In this document: positions 42,104-51,265 of the stretch, one piece after another
How the letters are laid out: the number at the start of each line of letters is the position of its first letter
Position numbering within the stretch: the stretch's first letter is position 1
Program-made: the position numbers and the translations under genes
NCBI GenBank assembly: GCA_020072845.1
Contig: JAIQGF010000001.1
Location: forward strand, 1 to 64,000
Direction: 5' to 3'
DNA: 64,000 bases
Source of the DNA: Terriglobia bacterium
Lineage (GTDB): Bacteria > Acidobacteriota > Terriglobia > Terriglobales > Acidobacteriaceae
Notes under the pieces: model-generated
Told to the model about the DNA's origin: nothing
The model's input: the letters and a program-made list of their open reading frames with translations, nothing else
The model's database searches: none

Positions 42104-42832
42104 CTAGACCAAGGAGAAGCTTTCCCCTAAATACACTCGCTTGACCTCCGGGTCGTTGCCGAGCTGCTCCGGAGTACCCGTCCGGAATATGCGTCCTTCG
42201 TTAATGATGTACGCCCGGTCGGTGGCCGAGAGCGTCTCGCGCACATTGTGATCCGTAATCAGCACCCCGATGCCGCTGGCCTTGAGATCGGCAATGATCT
42301 TCTGCAGGTCCAGCACAGCAATCGGGTCGATCCCCGAGAAAGGCTCATCCAGCAGGATAAACTTGGGCTGGATGCACAGGGCACGGGCAATCTCCACCCG
42401 GCGCCGCTCACCCCCTGACAGGGCATAGCCGCGGTTCTTGCGGATGTATCCCAAACCCAACTGCCCGATCAGCTTCTCCATCCTCTCCCGGCGTTCGTGC
42501 CAGGAGGTGGGCTGCGCTTCCAGCACCGCCAGGATGTTCTCCTCGACCGTCAACTTGCGGAAAACCGAGGGCTCCTGCGGCAGGTAGCTGACGCCGAAGT
42601 TCCTTGCTCGCAAGTACATAGGGGTTGCGGTGATGTCCTGGCCGTCGAGCGTCACTTTTCCCGAATCGGGAGGAGTGAGCCCGACAATCATGTAAAAAGT
42701 GGTCGTCTTGCCGGCGCCGTTTGGCCCCAGCAGACCCACCACTTCCCCTTGCTTGACGTGGAGGCTGACGGCACTTACGACCCGGCGCCCGCGATAAGAT
42801 TTGCCTATCTCGTCTGTCGCCAGGGTCTGCAT
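42104..42832 (-). CDS. lptB: LPS export ABC ATPase LptB
   Basis: The ATPase that powers lipopolysaccharide transport from the inner membrane. It is 242 residues. Walker A is [20 protein letters not shown], the signature [20 protein letters not shown], and Walker [21 protein letters not shown]. The H-loop is [20 protein letters not shown]. It abuts the LptC/A-like gene upstream without a gap and precedes rpoN, the typical order. Partner permeases LptF/G are outside the window. Confidence 0.97.
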   Translation of the reverse strand: MQTLATDEIGKSYRGRRVVSAVSLHVKQGEVVGLLGPNGAGKTTTFYMIVGLTPPDSGKVTLDGQDITATPMYLRARNFGVSYLPQEPSVFRKLTVEENILAVLEAQPTSWHERRERMEKLIGQLGLGYIRKNRGYALSGGERRRVEIARALCIQPKFILLDEPFSGIDPIAVLDLQKIIADLKASGIGVLITDHNVRETLSATDRAYIINEGRIFRTGTPEQLGNDPEVKRVYLGESFSLV

Positions 42833-45115
42833 CTACTTGGCTACCCGCGTTTGGGTTACGGTTGGCGAAGAATTGCTGCTATCAACCACGACCCTATCAT
42901 CGTGATTGTAGAAAGTCAACGAACCGCCGGTAATCTTGCCCCGTTCGGCATCAAAAATGCTAGGGGGTCCGCCGACCAGCACAAACTTGCCGTCCGAAGC
43001 CGTGTAAACCAGCTTTTGGCCGGTCGCGCGCCGGTTCGGTTGCTGGATATTGACCTGCCCTTCAGCCACGATCCGCTCAATCTGGCTGGGCGCCGGCTGC
43101 CCGGAAGCGGCGGCAGCTTGGCCCCTGGCTTGCAAATAGACATCAGTTTTTTCCGCGGTCATGGTTGTGTCCGTAGTGCGCAGGACCACGCCACCTTCAA
43201 ATCGTGCCTTGCGCTCGTGGTCGAGGTAGGTCAACTGCGCCGCGCCGACGCTCACCGGGGTTACTTTCCCGTTTTGGTCCCGCTGGACAAAGGAGGTGGT
43301 AACGGCGCCTGTTGCCGCGCCCGGCGTGGAAGCCCTGGCCACCAGGCGACCGTCCGGGCGGTTGAACTCGATCACCGGCGCCTGCACGATGCTGGATCCC
43401 TGCCACAACCTTGCCCCGCCGGTGTACACCGCCATGCCACTGCCGCGCAGCGCGCGCATGCTGGGCGCGGTCACATGAATTGGATCGGAGGAAGCCAGCA
43501 GCGCCCCATCGGGACGCGCCTTGAGATCGCTGTACGTGCTCTTTACGTCGCCGGTAGCGGCGGCATCGCCGGAGCGGCGATCCAGGCGAATCACGTCCGC
43601 CGTGGTGGTCAGGCCGCCATCGACCACCCGAGGCGACCCGGTCAGCGTCAGCACCTCCTCCGTGGGCGTATAGCGGGCATGCTCAGCCCAGGCGGCGCGA
43701 TCATTCCCGCCCGACCCGGCGGGTTCGGTGTAATGGAAGTGGCCGTCCTGAAGCATGGACGCGATGGCGCCCGCCGGGTTAAACGTCACCTCAAGCGCAT
43801 CACTCGTACTGGTCTTGTCCGGCTGCCCCGGCGATGACAACACCACCTTCGTATCCGGCGCTCCGGTCAAGTGATCGATGCGGTTCTGGCGATTGAAGCG
43901 CGCTTCGAAGCGTCCAGCCGTGGCGACGGTCTGCCCGGCGTCTGGTCCCGACGCGCCCGCCAGCGGTAAGACCGTGACCTGCGCCGGCCCGCCGGTTACG
44001 GCCTGTTGCAGGGTGCGCCCGTTCTGCACCAGAAAGTCGATGCTGGCCGCGGCGATCTCCACCGGATGCGCCGCTTTGCCGCGAGCCGGTTGTTGCAGCA
44101 GCTTGACGCCGTCGCTGGCAACGGCCTTGTCGGCGCGGTTCTGCGCCGCGAAAGCGACCCTCACCTTGCCCGCGGTCCCCTGCATGGCCTGCTCGCCGGT
44201 GCTGTCCAACTGCACACCGCCGGAGAATTCCGCCGCCTTCAGCGCGTTCTTGGCGGTGATCCAGGCTTCCGCGCGCTGCGAGCGCACTTGGGTGGCGGAT
44301 TTGCCCTTGGTGTCGGCGCGCACGTCGCCGGTGGCGAGCAGGTGCTCGATGGTGTTGTCGTCCCGCAGGTACACCGTCAGTTGGTTGGAGGCGAAGGAAC
44401 CGGTGTCGCGCGCCACGTGCACGCCGTCGAGCACCGCGCGGCTGGGACCCTTGGTGATGACACTACGACGGGCGGTGATGGTGGTGGCGCTTTGGTCGGT
44501 CGAGGTCACCACGATATTGGAATCGAGGGTGAGGGTTGCGGCCTTGGAATCGTAGCCGGCGCCGACCGCCGCTCCGCTGGCTTGCGGCACGCGAAACTCG
44601 ATGCGCTCCCTGGTGCTGGCCAGCCCCGTCTTGGCGTTGAAGATAAGGCCGCTGGTCTTCACGTGAATGGGATTCTTGAGCTCCGGCGGCGGCGCCTGGT
44701 CGGGGTTCAGCGGGCCTTCCGCATTGGCTTCGAGATCAATGTGCACCTCGCCTTTAGCGGTCACCTCGCCGGATTGGGGGTCGTATTCGAAGTCGGCGCC
44801 GTAGATCTGGTCGTAGCGGTTCGACTGGCGGCCATAGACGACAATGCTGACGCCCCGCAGCTCGGCCTTGCCGCCTTCCTGGTACTGCACCGCGCGGGAG
44901 GCGTGAATGGTGAACAGCGTGTGGCCGGCTTCGGACTTGGACAGCGTGAACCCCTGCGTGCTCTGCTGGATGTTCACGCCGAATTTCTCCGGCACTTCCT
45001 TGATCGCGTGCCGCACCCGCATGCGTCCATAGAAATAGAACCCGGCGACCAGCGCCGCCAATAGGATGGCCGCGGAGGCAAACCACAGTCTGAGCCGCTT
45101 GGGGTTGAGGGGCAT
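42833..45115 (-). CDS. LptC/LptA-like periplasmic LPS transport protein (fusion)
   Basis: A 760-residue periplasmic protein with one N-terminal membrane anchor (LRLWFASAAILLAALVAGFY). An LptC-like beta-jellyroll follows, containing TLFTIHASRAVQYQEGGKAE and YGADFEYDPQSGEVTAKGEV. A very long region of repeating OstA/LptA-like strands follows, with TAEKTDVYLQARGQAAA and RIVAEGQVNIQQPNRRATGQ near the end. Separate LptC and LptA are each about 190 residues, so the two functions appear to be joined in one extended bridge. The start abuts lptB's ATG on its downstream side. Assignment by operon and motif; the number of repeats was not counted exactly. Confidence 0.85.
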   Translation of the reverse strand: MPLNPKRLRLWFASAAILLAALVAGFYFYGRMRVRHAIKEVPEKFGVNIQQSTQGFTLSKSEAGHTLFTIHASRAVQYQEGGKAELRGVSIVVYGRQSNRYDQIYGADFEYDPQSGEVTAKGEVHIDLEANAEGPLNPDQAPPPELKNPIHVKTSGLIFNAKTGLASTRERIEFRVPQASGAAVGAGYDSKAATLTLDSNIVVTSTDQSATTITARRSVITKGPSRAVLDGVHVARDTGSFASNQLTVYLRDDNTIEHLLATGDVRADTKGKSATQVRSQRAEAWITAKNALKAAEFSGGVQLDSTGEQAMQGTAGKVRVAFAAQNRADKAVASDGVKLLQQPARGKAAHPVEIAAASIDFLVQNGRTLQQAVTGGPAQVTVLPLAGASGPDAGQTVATAGRFEARFNRQNRIDHLTGAPDTKVVLSSPGQPDKTSTSDALEVTFNPAGAIASMLQDGHFHYTEPAGSGGNDRAAWAEHARYTPTEEVLTLTGSPRVVDGGLTTTADVIRLDRRSGDAAATGDVKSTYSDLKARPDGALLASSDPIHVTAPSMRALRGSGMAVYTGGARLWQGSSIVQAPVIEFNRPDGRLVARASTPGAATGAVTTSFVQRDQNGKVTPVSVGAAQLTYLDHERKARFEGGVVLRTTDTTMTAEKTDVYLQARGQAAAASGQPAPSQIERIVAEGQVNIQQPNRRATGQKLVYTASDGKFVLVGGPPSIFDAERGKITGGSLTFYNHDDRVVVDSSNSSPTVTQTRVAK

Positions 45116-45126
45116 TGCTTCGATTG

Positions 45127-45260
45127 TAGTACCGAGTACTGAGTACTGAGTACTGGGTTGCGTGGTAACTGGTAGCGGGTGTTAGTTGTCAGTCGTTGGT
45201 AGGTGGCAGTCGGCAGTTGGTACTCGGTGCTCAGCGCTCGGTACTCGGTACTCGGTACTC
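45127..45260. repeat. GTACTGAGTACTGAG / CTCGGTACTCGGTACTC array
   Basis: A left arm with GTACTGAGTACTGAGTACTG (45134-45153) and a right arm with CTCGGTACTCGGTACTCGG (45236-45254), plus GTTGGTAGG words between. It is the divergent spacer between the LptC/A-like gene and the MFS gene. Confidence 0.65.
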
Positions 45261-45299
45261 ATCCCCCTGCTATTCTGTTTTACGCAGCATCCAAAATCC

Positions 45300-46637
45300 A
45301 TGCCGCCGGCGAATTCGTTCCAACCCGCAATTCCCTCCTCTCAAGGCAGAGTCTGGCGGGCGATGCGTTCGTTGCGGCACCGCAATTTCCAGCTCTTTTT
45401 CAGCGGACAACTGATCTCGCTGGTGGGCACCTGGATGCAGTCGGTGGCGCAGGCGTGGCTGGTGTACCGGCTGACCGGGTCGTCGCTGCTGCTGGGCGCG
45501 GTCGGATTCGCGTCGCAGTTCCCGGTCTTCCTGGTGGCTCCCATCGGCGGCACGATCGTAGACCGGCACCACCGCCATCGCCTGATCATCGCCACTCAGA
45601 CCGCCTCGATGATCCTGGCCTTCGTCCTGGCGTGGCTGACGCTCAGCCACCGCGTGCACGTGTGGCACATCTTCGCGCTGGCCGCGTCGCTGGGCGTCGT
45701 CAACGCTTTCGATATTCCCGGGCGGCAGGCGTTTCTGGTGGACATGGTGGGCCGCGAAGACCTGATGAACGCAATCGCGCTGAACTCCTCGATGTTCAAC
45801 GGGGCGCGCATCGTCGGTCCGGCGGTGGCCGGCGTCATGGTGGCGGCGGTGGGCGAGGGCTGGTGCTTCTTCGCCAACGCGGTAAGCTACCTCGCTGTGC
45901 TCGCAGGATTGGTGCTGATGGACGTCCGCCGCTACGAGCCGCCGGCGCGCACCGCCTCCACGCTGGAGCACATCATCGAGGGATTCCGGTACGTGCGCCA
46001 TACCGCACCGATCCGCACGCTGCTGCTGTTGCTCGGCCTGGTGAGCCTGGTCGGCATGCCGTATGCGGTGCTCATGCCGATTTTCGCCGACCGCATCCTG
46101 CACGTGGGCGCGCGCGGGCTCGGACTGCTGATGGGCGCCACCGGAGTCGGCGCGCTACTCGGGGCGCTGACGCTGGCGGCGAAGCAGGGGTTGAAGGGGC
46201 TGGGCAAGTGGGTGGCGGTCTGTTCGGTTGGATTTGGCGCGAGCCTGATCCTGTTTGCCTTCGCGCGCTCGCTCTGGCTCTCGCTGCTGCTGCTGCTGCC
46301 CGTGGGTTTCACCATCATGGTGCAGATGGCGTCCTCCAACACGCTCATCCAATCCATGGTGCCCGATCACCTGCGCGGGCGCGTCATGGCCGTGTACTCG
46401 ATGATGTTCATGGGCATGGCGCCGTTTGGGTCGTTTTTCGCCGGCGCGCTGGCGGACCGGCTGGGCGCCCCGATCACGGTGGCCATCGGCGGCGTGGCCT
46501 GCATTGCAGGATCGGCGTTTTTTGCCGCGCGTCTGCCGGGGTGGCGCGCCGAAGCCCGCCAGCTCATCATCGCGCAAGCCGTCGCCGGGGGCGATCCGGC
46601 GCAGGAAATGACGGTACGCGGAATTTCGCAGCGGTAG
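45300..46637 (+). CDS. MFS transporter (MFS_3/enterobactin-exporter-like)
   Basis: A 445-residue drug/H+ antiporter-like protein with about 10-12 membrane segments. Conserved parts are RHRNFQLFFSGQLISLVGTW near residue 25, then MQSVAQAWLVYRLTGSSLLL, PIGGTIVDRHHRHRLIIATQ, and GRVMAVYSMMFMGMAPFGSF in the second half. This resembles the MFS_3 group. No ribosome binding site is strong; the ATG at 45300 is a plausible start. The C-terminal residues and stop are in a sequence repeated at 48640-48721. Confidence 0.85.
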   Translation: MPPANSFQPAIPSSQGRVWRAMRSLRHRNFQLFFSGQLISLVGTWMQSVAQAWLVYRLTGSSLLLGAVGFASQFPVFLVAPIGGTIVDRHHRHRLIIATQTASMILAFVLAWLTLSHRVHVWHIFALAASLGVVNAFDIPGRQAFLVDMVGREDLMNAIALNSSMFNGARIVGPAVAGVMVAAVGEGWCFFANAVSYLAVLAGLVLMDVRRYEPPARTASTLEHIIEGFRYVRHTAPIRTLLLLLGLVSLVGMPYAVLMPIFADRILHVGARGLGLLMGATGVGALLGALTLAAKQGLKGLGKWVAVCSVGFGASLILFAFARSLWLSLLLLLPVGFTIMVQMASSNTLIQSMVPDHLRGRVMAVYSMMFMGMAPFGSFFAGALADRLGAPITVAIGGVACIAGSAFFAARLPGWRAEARQLIIAQAVAGGDPAQEMTVRGISQR

Positions 46638-46642
46638 CTCGA
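46569..46642 (+). repeat. Direct repeat A (end of MFS gene) flanking the protease cassette
   Basis: 74 bases starting CATCGCGCAAG and ending GGTAGCTCG. It covers the last codons of the MFS gene and the stop. A second copy is at 48640-48721. The two share long identical blocks (for example GCGATCCGGCGCAGGAAATG) and differ by a few bases and an extra CTGGTACG-like unit in copy B. Confidence 0.85.
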
Positions 46643-46871
46643 AAGGCTTCAGGCTTTAGGCTTCGGGCTTCAGGCTCCCTCTGGTTCGTCGATCTTTCAA
46701 TGTCCTCTCAGGTTCACGTCAATATTTGTTTACATTTAACGTCTGCGCGTATGGTTGGGCCTACCTCGTCAAAACTTAACCGTGGACTTACGGGCACACA
46801 GGCAGCGAACGGCGCTACAATGACTCCCAGCAGCACTCCAAAATTGATTCGTGCAATTGAGGAGGATCAGA

Positions 46872-47879
46872 TTGAGGCCGCATCGCTTGTTGGTTTTATT
46901 GTTTGCACTTGTATCAGTATGCCTTGCGGAGTCTCCGGGAGAACTGGCCAAGAGAGGCTTTAAGTCTGTCGTCCTCCTCGCAATGAACGATTCGAATGGC
47001 CAGCCGCTGTGCATCGGGAGCGGATTCTTTGTCTCTGAAAACGTAGTCGCTACGAACGCCCACGTCATTGAAGATGCCGGCAGCGGGTCGGCGAAACTGG
47101 TCGGACAAGCTCACACATATCAAATCTTGGGTACTCTCGCAATTGATCGCCATGCAGACTTAGCCTTACTGAAGGTCTCGGGGAAAGCCCCTTCGTTGCG
47201 ATTGAGTCCGGGGCCAGGCCCGAGCATTGGTGATAGCGTTTATGTGATCGGCAATCCCCTCGGCCTAGAGGGCACCTTTTCAGCGGGCATCATCAGCGGA
47301 ATCAGGCATACGGGATCAGACTCAATCGTTCAAATGACTGCTCCGATCTCTCCGGGCAGTAGCGGTGGGCCAGTGATGGATGTTGCAGGCGAAGTTATTG
47401 GGGTCGCTGTTGCAACATTTAAGGAGGGACAGAACCTTAATTTGGCCGTACCTGTAAGCTACTTGGCGAAGATGCTCGAAACCCACCCGGCCGTTGTGGC
47501 ACCACTGCGCCCGACACTGAAGAGCTCTAACGCATCCACATCTATAATAGACGGCTTGGGAACAAGAACTGAAGAAGGCGTCTTGGCAACTGACTTCAGG
47601 TCCTCTTACCCTAGAAGCTATCAGATAAGGCTCACAAATAAGCTCCCGGTTGCAGTCTCTCAGATTGACGTTGTGGTTGTCTTCTATGACCACTCCGGTA
47701 AGATGCTGGATTTTGATCGTTTTAGATATGCGTACACGATCCCTGCTGGTCTGACGAAGGACGTCGAGCAGACGTACGTGCTCGATAGCATAGAAGCTGG
47801 GAATTGGCAGCATGGGCACTATACCTTCAAGGTTGAAATGCGAGTAATCGGATTCAACACTGGTGAGTCCCAGTACTGA
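46872..47879 (+). CDS. Secreted trypsin-like serine protease (DegP-like S1C) with extra C-terminal domain
   Basis: A 335-residue exported protease. The TTG start at 46872 has AGGAGG 6 bases upstream; the signal peptide LLVLLFALVSVCLAE follows. The catalytic triad is VVATNAHVIEDAG (His), DRHADLALLKVSGK (Asp) and SPGSSGGPVMDVAGEVIGVA (Ser). A second domain after about residue 215 looks like a beta-sandwich (SYQIRLTNKLPVAVSQIDVV). GC content (about 50 %) is well below the rest of the window. It is the first gene of a two-gene unit between direct repeats. Confidence 0.88.
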   Translation: MRPHRLLVLLFALVSVCLAESPGELAKRGFKSVVLLAMNDSNGQPLCIGSGFFVSENVVATNAHVIEDAGSGSAKLVGQAHTYQILGTLAIDRHADLALLKVSGKAPSLRLSPGPGPSIGDSVYVIGNPLGLEGTFSAGIISGIRHTGSDSIVQMTAPISPGSSGGPVMDVAGEVIGVAVATFKEGQNLNLAVPVSYLAKMLETHPAVVAPLRPTLKSSNASTSIIDGLGTRTEEGVLATDFRSSYPRSYQIRLTNKLPVAVSQIDVVVVFYDHSGKMLDFDRFRYAYTIPAGLTKDVEQTYVLDSIEAGNWQHGHYTFKVEMRVIGFNTGESQY

Positions 47880-47896
47880 ACGGCGTTCCCGCCCAG

Positions 47897-48634
47897 GTGT
47901 CAAACGTGATTGCACTAAAATTCAAGTCAGCAGTTCTGAAAGAGAAAGTTGAACCGTTGTGTCAGCGAGTCCTCAGTTATTTCCAGCTTCCCGATTACAA
48001 ACTGCTTTCCTATATTGATGATGAAATTCCACCGGACTTGCCTAGACTGCATGCCTCATCAAGCGGGATCCACACCCCGATCTTTGGAGGTGGCAGGTGG
48101 CCCCATTACGTTGAAGAGTGGTTCTATACCCGCGAAAAGGAGTTTGCTTTTGACAATCTGATTTATATCCCCGGCACCAAATACATAGGCGACCCGGTCA
48201 CATTCACAATGATATTCGCGCACGAGCTTCAGCATTTCATGCAGTACGGCCAGTCGAGGTTGGCTTATAAAGTAAACTGCATCCTGTTCGGCAATGTCGG
48301 AGAGTTCGACCGGGGCGCTATGGCCTGGGACATTCCTTACGAGCGGGACGCCATGATCGCCTCCAAGCGCGTGATAGAAGCTGAGTTCGGAACACCAGCC
48401 GTACAGCAATCGGTTGAGAAGCAAATCGCTGACACGAATGCCAACGGGAACTTTTCAAAAAAAGAGGTGTGGAACTTCCTCAACACCCTTTCGTCTGCGG
48501 CTGACTACGACTGGCGCGAAGAGACTTGCCGCCTCATCCAAAGATACCGCCCGTACCTAGAGACAACTGTAGACGCGGCGGAGATGCGCCTCCTTAACAC
48601 ATGGGTGCGTCTGGGACGCAACATCATTTCCTGA
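47897..48634 (+). CDS. Unknown protein with HExxH zinc-protease motif
   Basis: A 245-residue cytoplasmic-looking protein; no signal peptide. The motif FTMIFAHELQHFMQYGQSRL (HELQH) sits near residue 112, followed by Asp/Glu in AMAWDIPYERDAMIASKRVI. This HExxH plus downstream acidic residue resembles a gluzincin metallopeptidase. I do not recognise the family. It is 17 bases after the serine protease gene, is also AT-richer than the surrounding DNA, and is likely cotranscribed. GTG start at 47897. Confidence 0.7.
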   Translation: MSNVIALKFKSAVLKEKVEPLCQRVLSYFQLPDYKLLSYIDDEIPPDLPRLHASSSGIHTPIFGGGRWPHYVEEWFYTREKEFAFDNLIYIPGTKYIGDPVTFTMIFAHELQHFMQYGQSRLAYKVNCILFGNVGEFDRGAMAWDIPYERDAMIASKRVIEAEFGTPAVQQSVEKQIADTNANGNFSKKEVWNFLNTLSSAADYDWREETCRLIQRYRPYLETTVDAAEMRLLNTWVRLGRNIIS

Positions 48635-48639
48635 GTTGA

Positions 48640-48721
48640 CATCGCGCAAGGGGTCGCCGGCGGCGATCCGGCGCAGGAAATGACGGTACGCTGGTACGCG
48701 GAATTTCGCAGAGGTAGCTCG
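48640..48721 (+). repeat. Direct repeat B flanking the protease cassette
   Basis: 82 bases matching repeat A (46569-46642), starting 6 bases after the metallopeptidase stop. In the MFS frame it reads IAQGVAGGDPAQEMTVRWYA, the old or alternative C-terminus of the transporter. The insertion between the copies is 2.0 kb. Confidence 0.85.
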
Positions 48722-48741
48722 CCAGAATTCAGCAAACCTCT

Positions 48742-48802
48742 TTAGCCACAGAGGACACAGAGTAATTTTTCATTTCTTCTCCTCTGTGGCCTCTGTGGCT
48801 AA
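48742..48802. repeat. TTAGCCACAGAGGACACAGAG inverted array
   Basis: A left arm at 48742-48762 and a right arm CTCTGTGGCCTCTGTGGCTA to 48802 form a 21-bp near-perfect stem with a 19-base AT-rich loop (TAATTTTTCATTTCTTCTC). It lies just before the end of the oxidoreductase gene. It could end transcription on the minus strand. Confidence 0.75.
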
Positions 48803-48819
48803 TGTTGGGGGCTGAAAGC

Positions 48820-49695
48820 CTATTTCAACCCGGCACGCTCCGCCGCCAACTTGGCCAGCGCGGCCCAATCCAGCTCGCCCATGCCGCGCGCGACGGCGGA
48901 AAGAAAACTGTCGTGGATGAAGCTGGCCACCGGCATGGGCACCGCGGCGCCATCGGCCGCCGCCAGCGCCAGACGCACGTCTTTCAATCCCAGGCGCAGG
49001 CGGAACCCGGCCGGCTCCCACTTCTGCTGCGCAATGATGGCCCCGTAGGTCTTGTACACCGGCGCCGCGAACAGCGAGTTGGTGAACACGTCCAGCATGG
49101 TGCCGGCCTCGAGGCCGTATTTCCGCCCCAGGGAAAAAGCTTCGCCGAGGCACTCGATGACCGAGGCAATCATGAAGTTTCCGCTCAGCTTGGTGACATT
49201 GGCCATGACCGGCTCTTCGCCGACCACAAACGTCTTCTGCCCCATAACGTCGAACAGCGGCAGGCAGCGCTCGATTGCCTGGTGGGGTCCGGCCGCCACG
49301 ATGAATAGCTTCGCCGCCTCGGCGGCTTCCGGACGTCCGAACACCGGCGCCGACACCAATGTCTGCCCGTGCTCGCGGTGCTTGTCCGCCAAACTTCGCG
49401 ACAGAGCAGCGCTGATGGTGCTCATGGAGACGTGAATCCCGCCTTTGGGCAGGCCCGCAATCAGGCCCTGCGGACCCAACACAATTTGTTCCAGGGCAGC
49501 ATCGTCGGCGACCATGCTAAACGCCACGTCGGCGTGGATGGCGGCCGGATGCTCGGCGACCATCGCGCCCTCCTTCGCCAGTCCATCCGCCTTGGCGCGC
49601 GTGCGGTTGTACACGACAACTGTGTTGCCGGCCTTCAGCAGGTTGCGCGCCATTGCCCGTCCCATCGACCCCAGCCCCAGAAATGCAACTCTCAC
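48820..49695 (-). CDS. NAD-dependent 3-hydroxyisobutyrate dehydrogenase family protein
   Basis: A beta-hydroxyacid dehydrogenase, 291 residues. The Rossmann motif is VAFLGLGSMGRAMARNLLKA. The substrate loop is IHVSMSTISAALSRSLADKH, then GQTLVSAPVFGRPEAAEAAK. The catalytic Lys lies in NVTKLSGNFMIASVIECLGE. The C-terminal segment GLKDVRLALAAADGAAVPMP is typical of the family. The substrate may be 3-hydroxyisobutyrate, tartronate semialdehyde or a glyoxylate relative; no pathway neighbours help. Confidence 0.92.
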   Translation of the reverse strand: MRVAFLGLGSMGRAMARNLLKAGNTVVVYNRTRAKADGLAKEGAMVAEHPAAIHADVAFSMVADDAALEQIVLGPQGLIAGLPKGGIHVSMSTISAALSRSLADKHREHGQTLVSAPVFGRPEAAEAAKLFIVAAGPHQAIERCLPLFDVMGQKTFVVGEEPVMANVTKLSGNFMIASVIECLGEAFSLGRKYGLEAGTMLDVFTNSLFAAPVYKTYGAIIAQQKWEPAGFRLRLGLKDVRLALAAADGAAVPMPVASFIHDSFLSAVARGMGELDWAALAKLAAERAGLK

Positions 49696-49815
49696 GGTCT
49701 ATTCCCCCTTCCGGCTAAACCGTTAGAGTACATTAGGCATTAGCCAAACACAGGTGTATCGGTCGCCTTCCTTGTGCCGAAGGACGCGCGCTGGAGATGC
49801 TGGCCCTGGTTGAGG

Positions 49816-50481
49816 CTACTTGCCCGGTTCCGGCAACGGCATGGCTGCGCTGCCGTGCGCGTCGCTGTACTGCAGAATGTACTTCACTTTCTTTGCGCCG
49901 CTGACCGGGAAGTAAAGATATCCAGCAACGGGTTTCTCGAATGTCCCGCTGGGCAGAGCCTTGTCCTTCAACTCGGCTTCCAGGACGCGGCGGTCGGCAT
50001 CGGACTTCGGCTGCTTGGGATCAAGACCGACACCGACACCGGCGCCGGTGGTCACGCCACTCTGGCGCTGGCCATAGATGTCGCGTCCGGACTCGTAGCC
50101 GACGGTCGCCACAGGATAGAGGGTCACGTCGCGGCCGCCGGGCTTTTGCAGGACGGCGGCGATGGCCTGCGGGCTGGCGGCGTGGAGCACGGTCTTAGTG
50201 CTTTCGATGGCGAGGGTGAAATTGGCCGGATCGAGTTTGAGCTCGCCATTCTTCGGATAGAGGGCGATCTCGACGACGATATAGCCCTTGCCGAGTTCGG
50301 GTGAGGCGAAGGTATGTCCCACTTGGGAGGCGGAGAGTTGCGCCGCGCCGATGACCACAGTCTCGGTTTGCGCCGAGGCGGGAAAGCCGTCGGGGTTGGG
50401 ACGCGGCTTGATTCCCTTCGACTGCGCCAAAGCAGAAGCTGCGAGCAACAGCACACAGGCATACAGCGCGCGAGCCTTCAT
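49816..50481 (-). CDS. Secreted protein of unknown function
   Basis: A 221-residue exported protein. The signal peptide is MKARALYACVLLLAASALAQ. The mature part is beta-rich, with TVVIGAAQLSASQVGHTFAS, GYIVVEIALYPKNGELKLDP and SGTFEKPVAGYLYFPVSGAK. No known motif is recognised. It overlaps the upstream PEGA-like gene by 4 bases, so the two form an operon. The C-terminal YLYFPV...VKYILQYSD resembles an Ig-like strand pair. Confidence 0.65.
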   Translation of the reverse strand: MKARALYACVLLLAASALAQSKGIKPRPNPDGFPASAQTETVVIGAAQLSASQVGHTFASPELGKGYIVVEIALYPKNGELKLDPANFTLAIESTKTVLHAASPQAIAAVLQKPGGRDVTLYPVATVGYESGRDIYGQRQSGVTTGAGVGVGLDPKQPKSDADRRVLEAELKDKALPSGTFEKPVAGYLYFPVSGAKKVKYILQYSDAHGSAAMPLPEPGK

Positions 50482-50930
50482 GGTTGTGAACTCCGCAGAT
50501 CAATCTTCAGCGTCTTGCCGCTGAGCACGTAAATGCGCCGCTCGAAATTGCCGCTGGCGGAACGCACCTCCAGCTTGTACACCCCGGGTTGCAGATGCAG
50601 CGACTTCAGCTTGCCGGCTTCCCCGGCGTAACCGCCTTCGATGTACACCTGTGCGTCGGCGGCGGCGTTCCGCAGCACGACCTTTCCTGCCTCGGGAGCG
50701 TTCGAGTATCCCGGATAGATTGCCGGATGGGGTCCCCAGAAGGGGTTGTAGTAGGGCCAGGCAAACGGTCCGTATCCGTAATAGGGCGGATAGAACAGGC
50801 TGCGGGCGTATCCGCCGCCGATGCCGATCCCGCCCAACCGCACCTCTGCCGCAGCTTGCGGTGGGGATGCGGCGGCCACAACCCCCAAAAGGAACACGAA
50901 GCACGCCAGCGCACGTGGATGGCAGGTCAT
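50478..50930 (-). CDS. PEGA-like secreted protein with YG-rich linker
   Basis: A 150-residue protein. The signal peptide is LACFVFLLGVVAAASPPQAA. A Gly/Tyr/Pro-rich linker follows (LFYPPYYGYGPFAWPYYNPF). The C-terminal 70 residues read NAAADAQVYIEGGYAGEAGK, then SLHLQPGVYKLEVRSASGNF, matching the PEGA domain (a surface-layer-like beta fold). The start at 50930 has AAGGTAGAG upstream. Role in envelope structure is inferred. Confidence 0.75.
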   Translation of the reverse strand: MTCHPRALACFVFLLGVVAAASPPQAAAEVRLGGIGIGGGYARSLFYPPYYGYGPFAWPYYNPFWGPHPAIYPGYSNAPEAGKVVLRNAAADAQVYIEGGYAGEAGKLKSLHLQPGVYKLEVRSASGNFERRIYVLSGKTLKIDLRSSQP

Positions 50931-51265
50931 CGCTCTACCTTGAGACTTATTCTCTACTTCTGCCAACCGCAGAGCCAGTCGAAAGTTGCTGACAAAATGC
51001 GCGCTTCGCAAGAAGGTTTCTCTAAACGGGAAGCAATTCCGGCCCCGCCCTGCAAGATCGACAAACCGGGAGACTAAGTTGCCGCTCGCGTTGGCGCAAA
51101 GAATAGGCAGTACGGTCGTGGGGAGCTGTCGGGTCGAAGCGGGCACACCCATCAGCAGCTACCACGCGCCGCGGCACTCGCAATCCACTTTGCGCTTTCC
51201 ACTCCCGCCTTTTCCCATTAGAATGCCCCGCACTCTCTTTCCAACACCCAAATTCAGGAGGCAAA

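Noticed and set aside
46700-46850. Sigma-70 promoter for the serine protease gene
   Set aside because: TTGTTT...TATGGT and a TACAAT near 46816 can be found, but no pair has good spacing and match; not reported as a feature.
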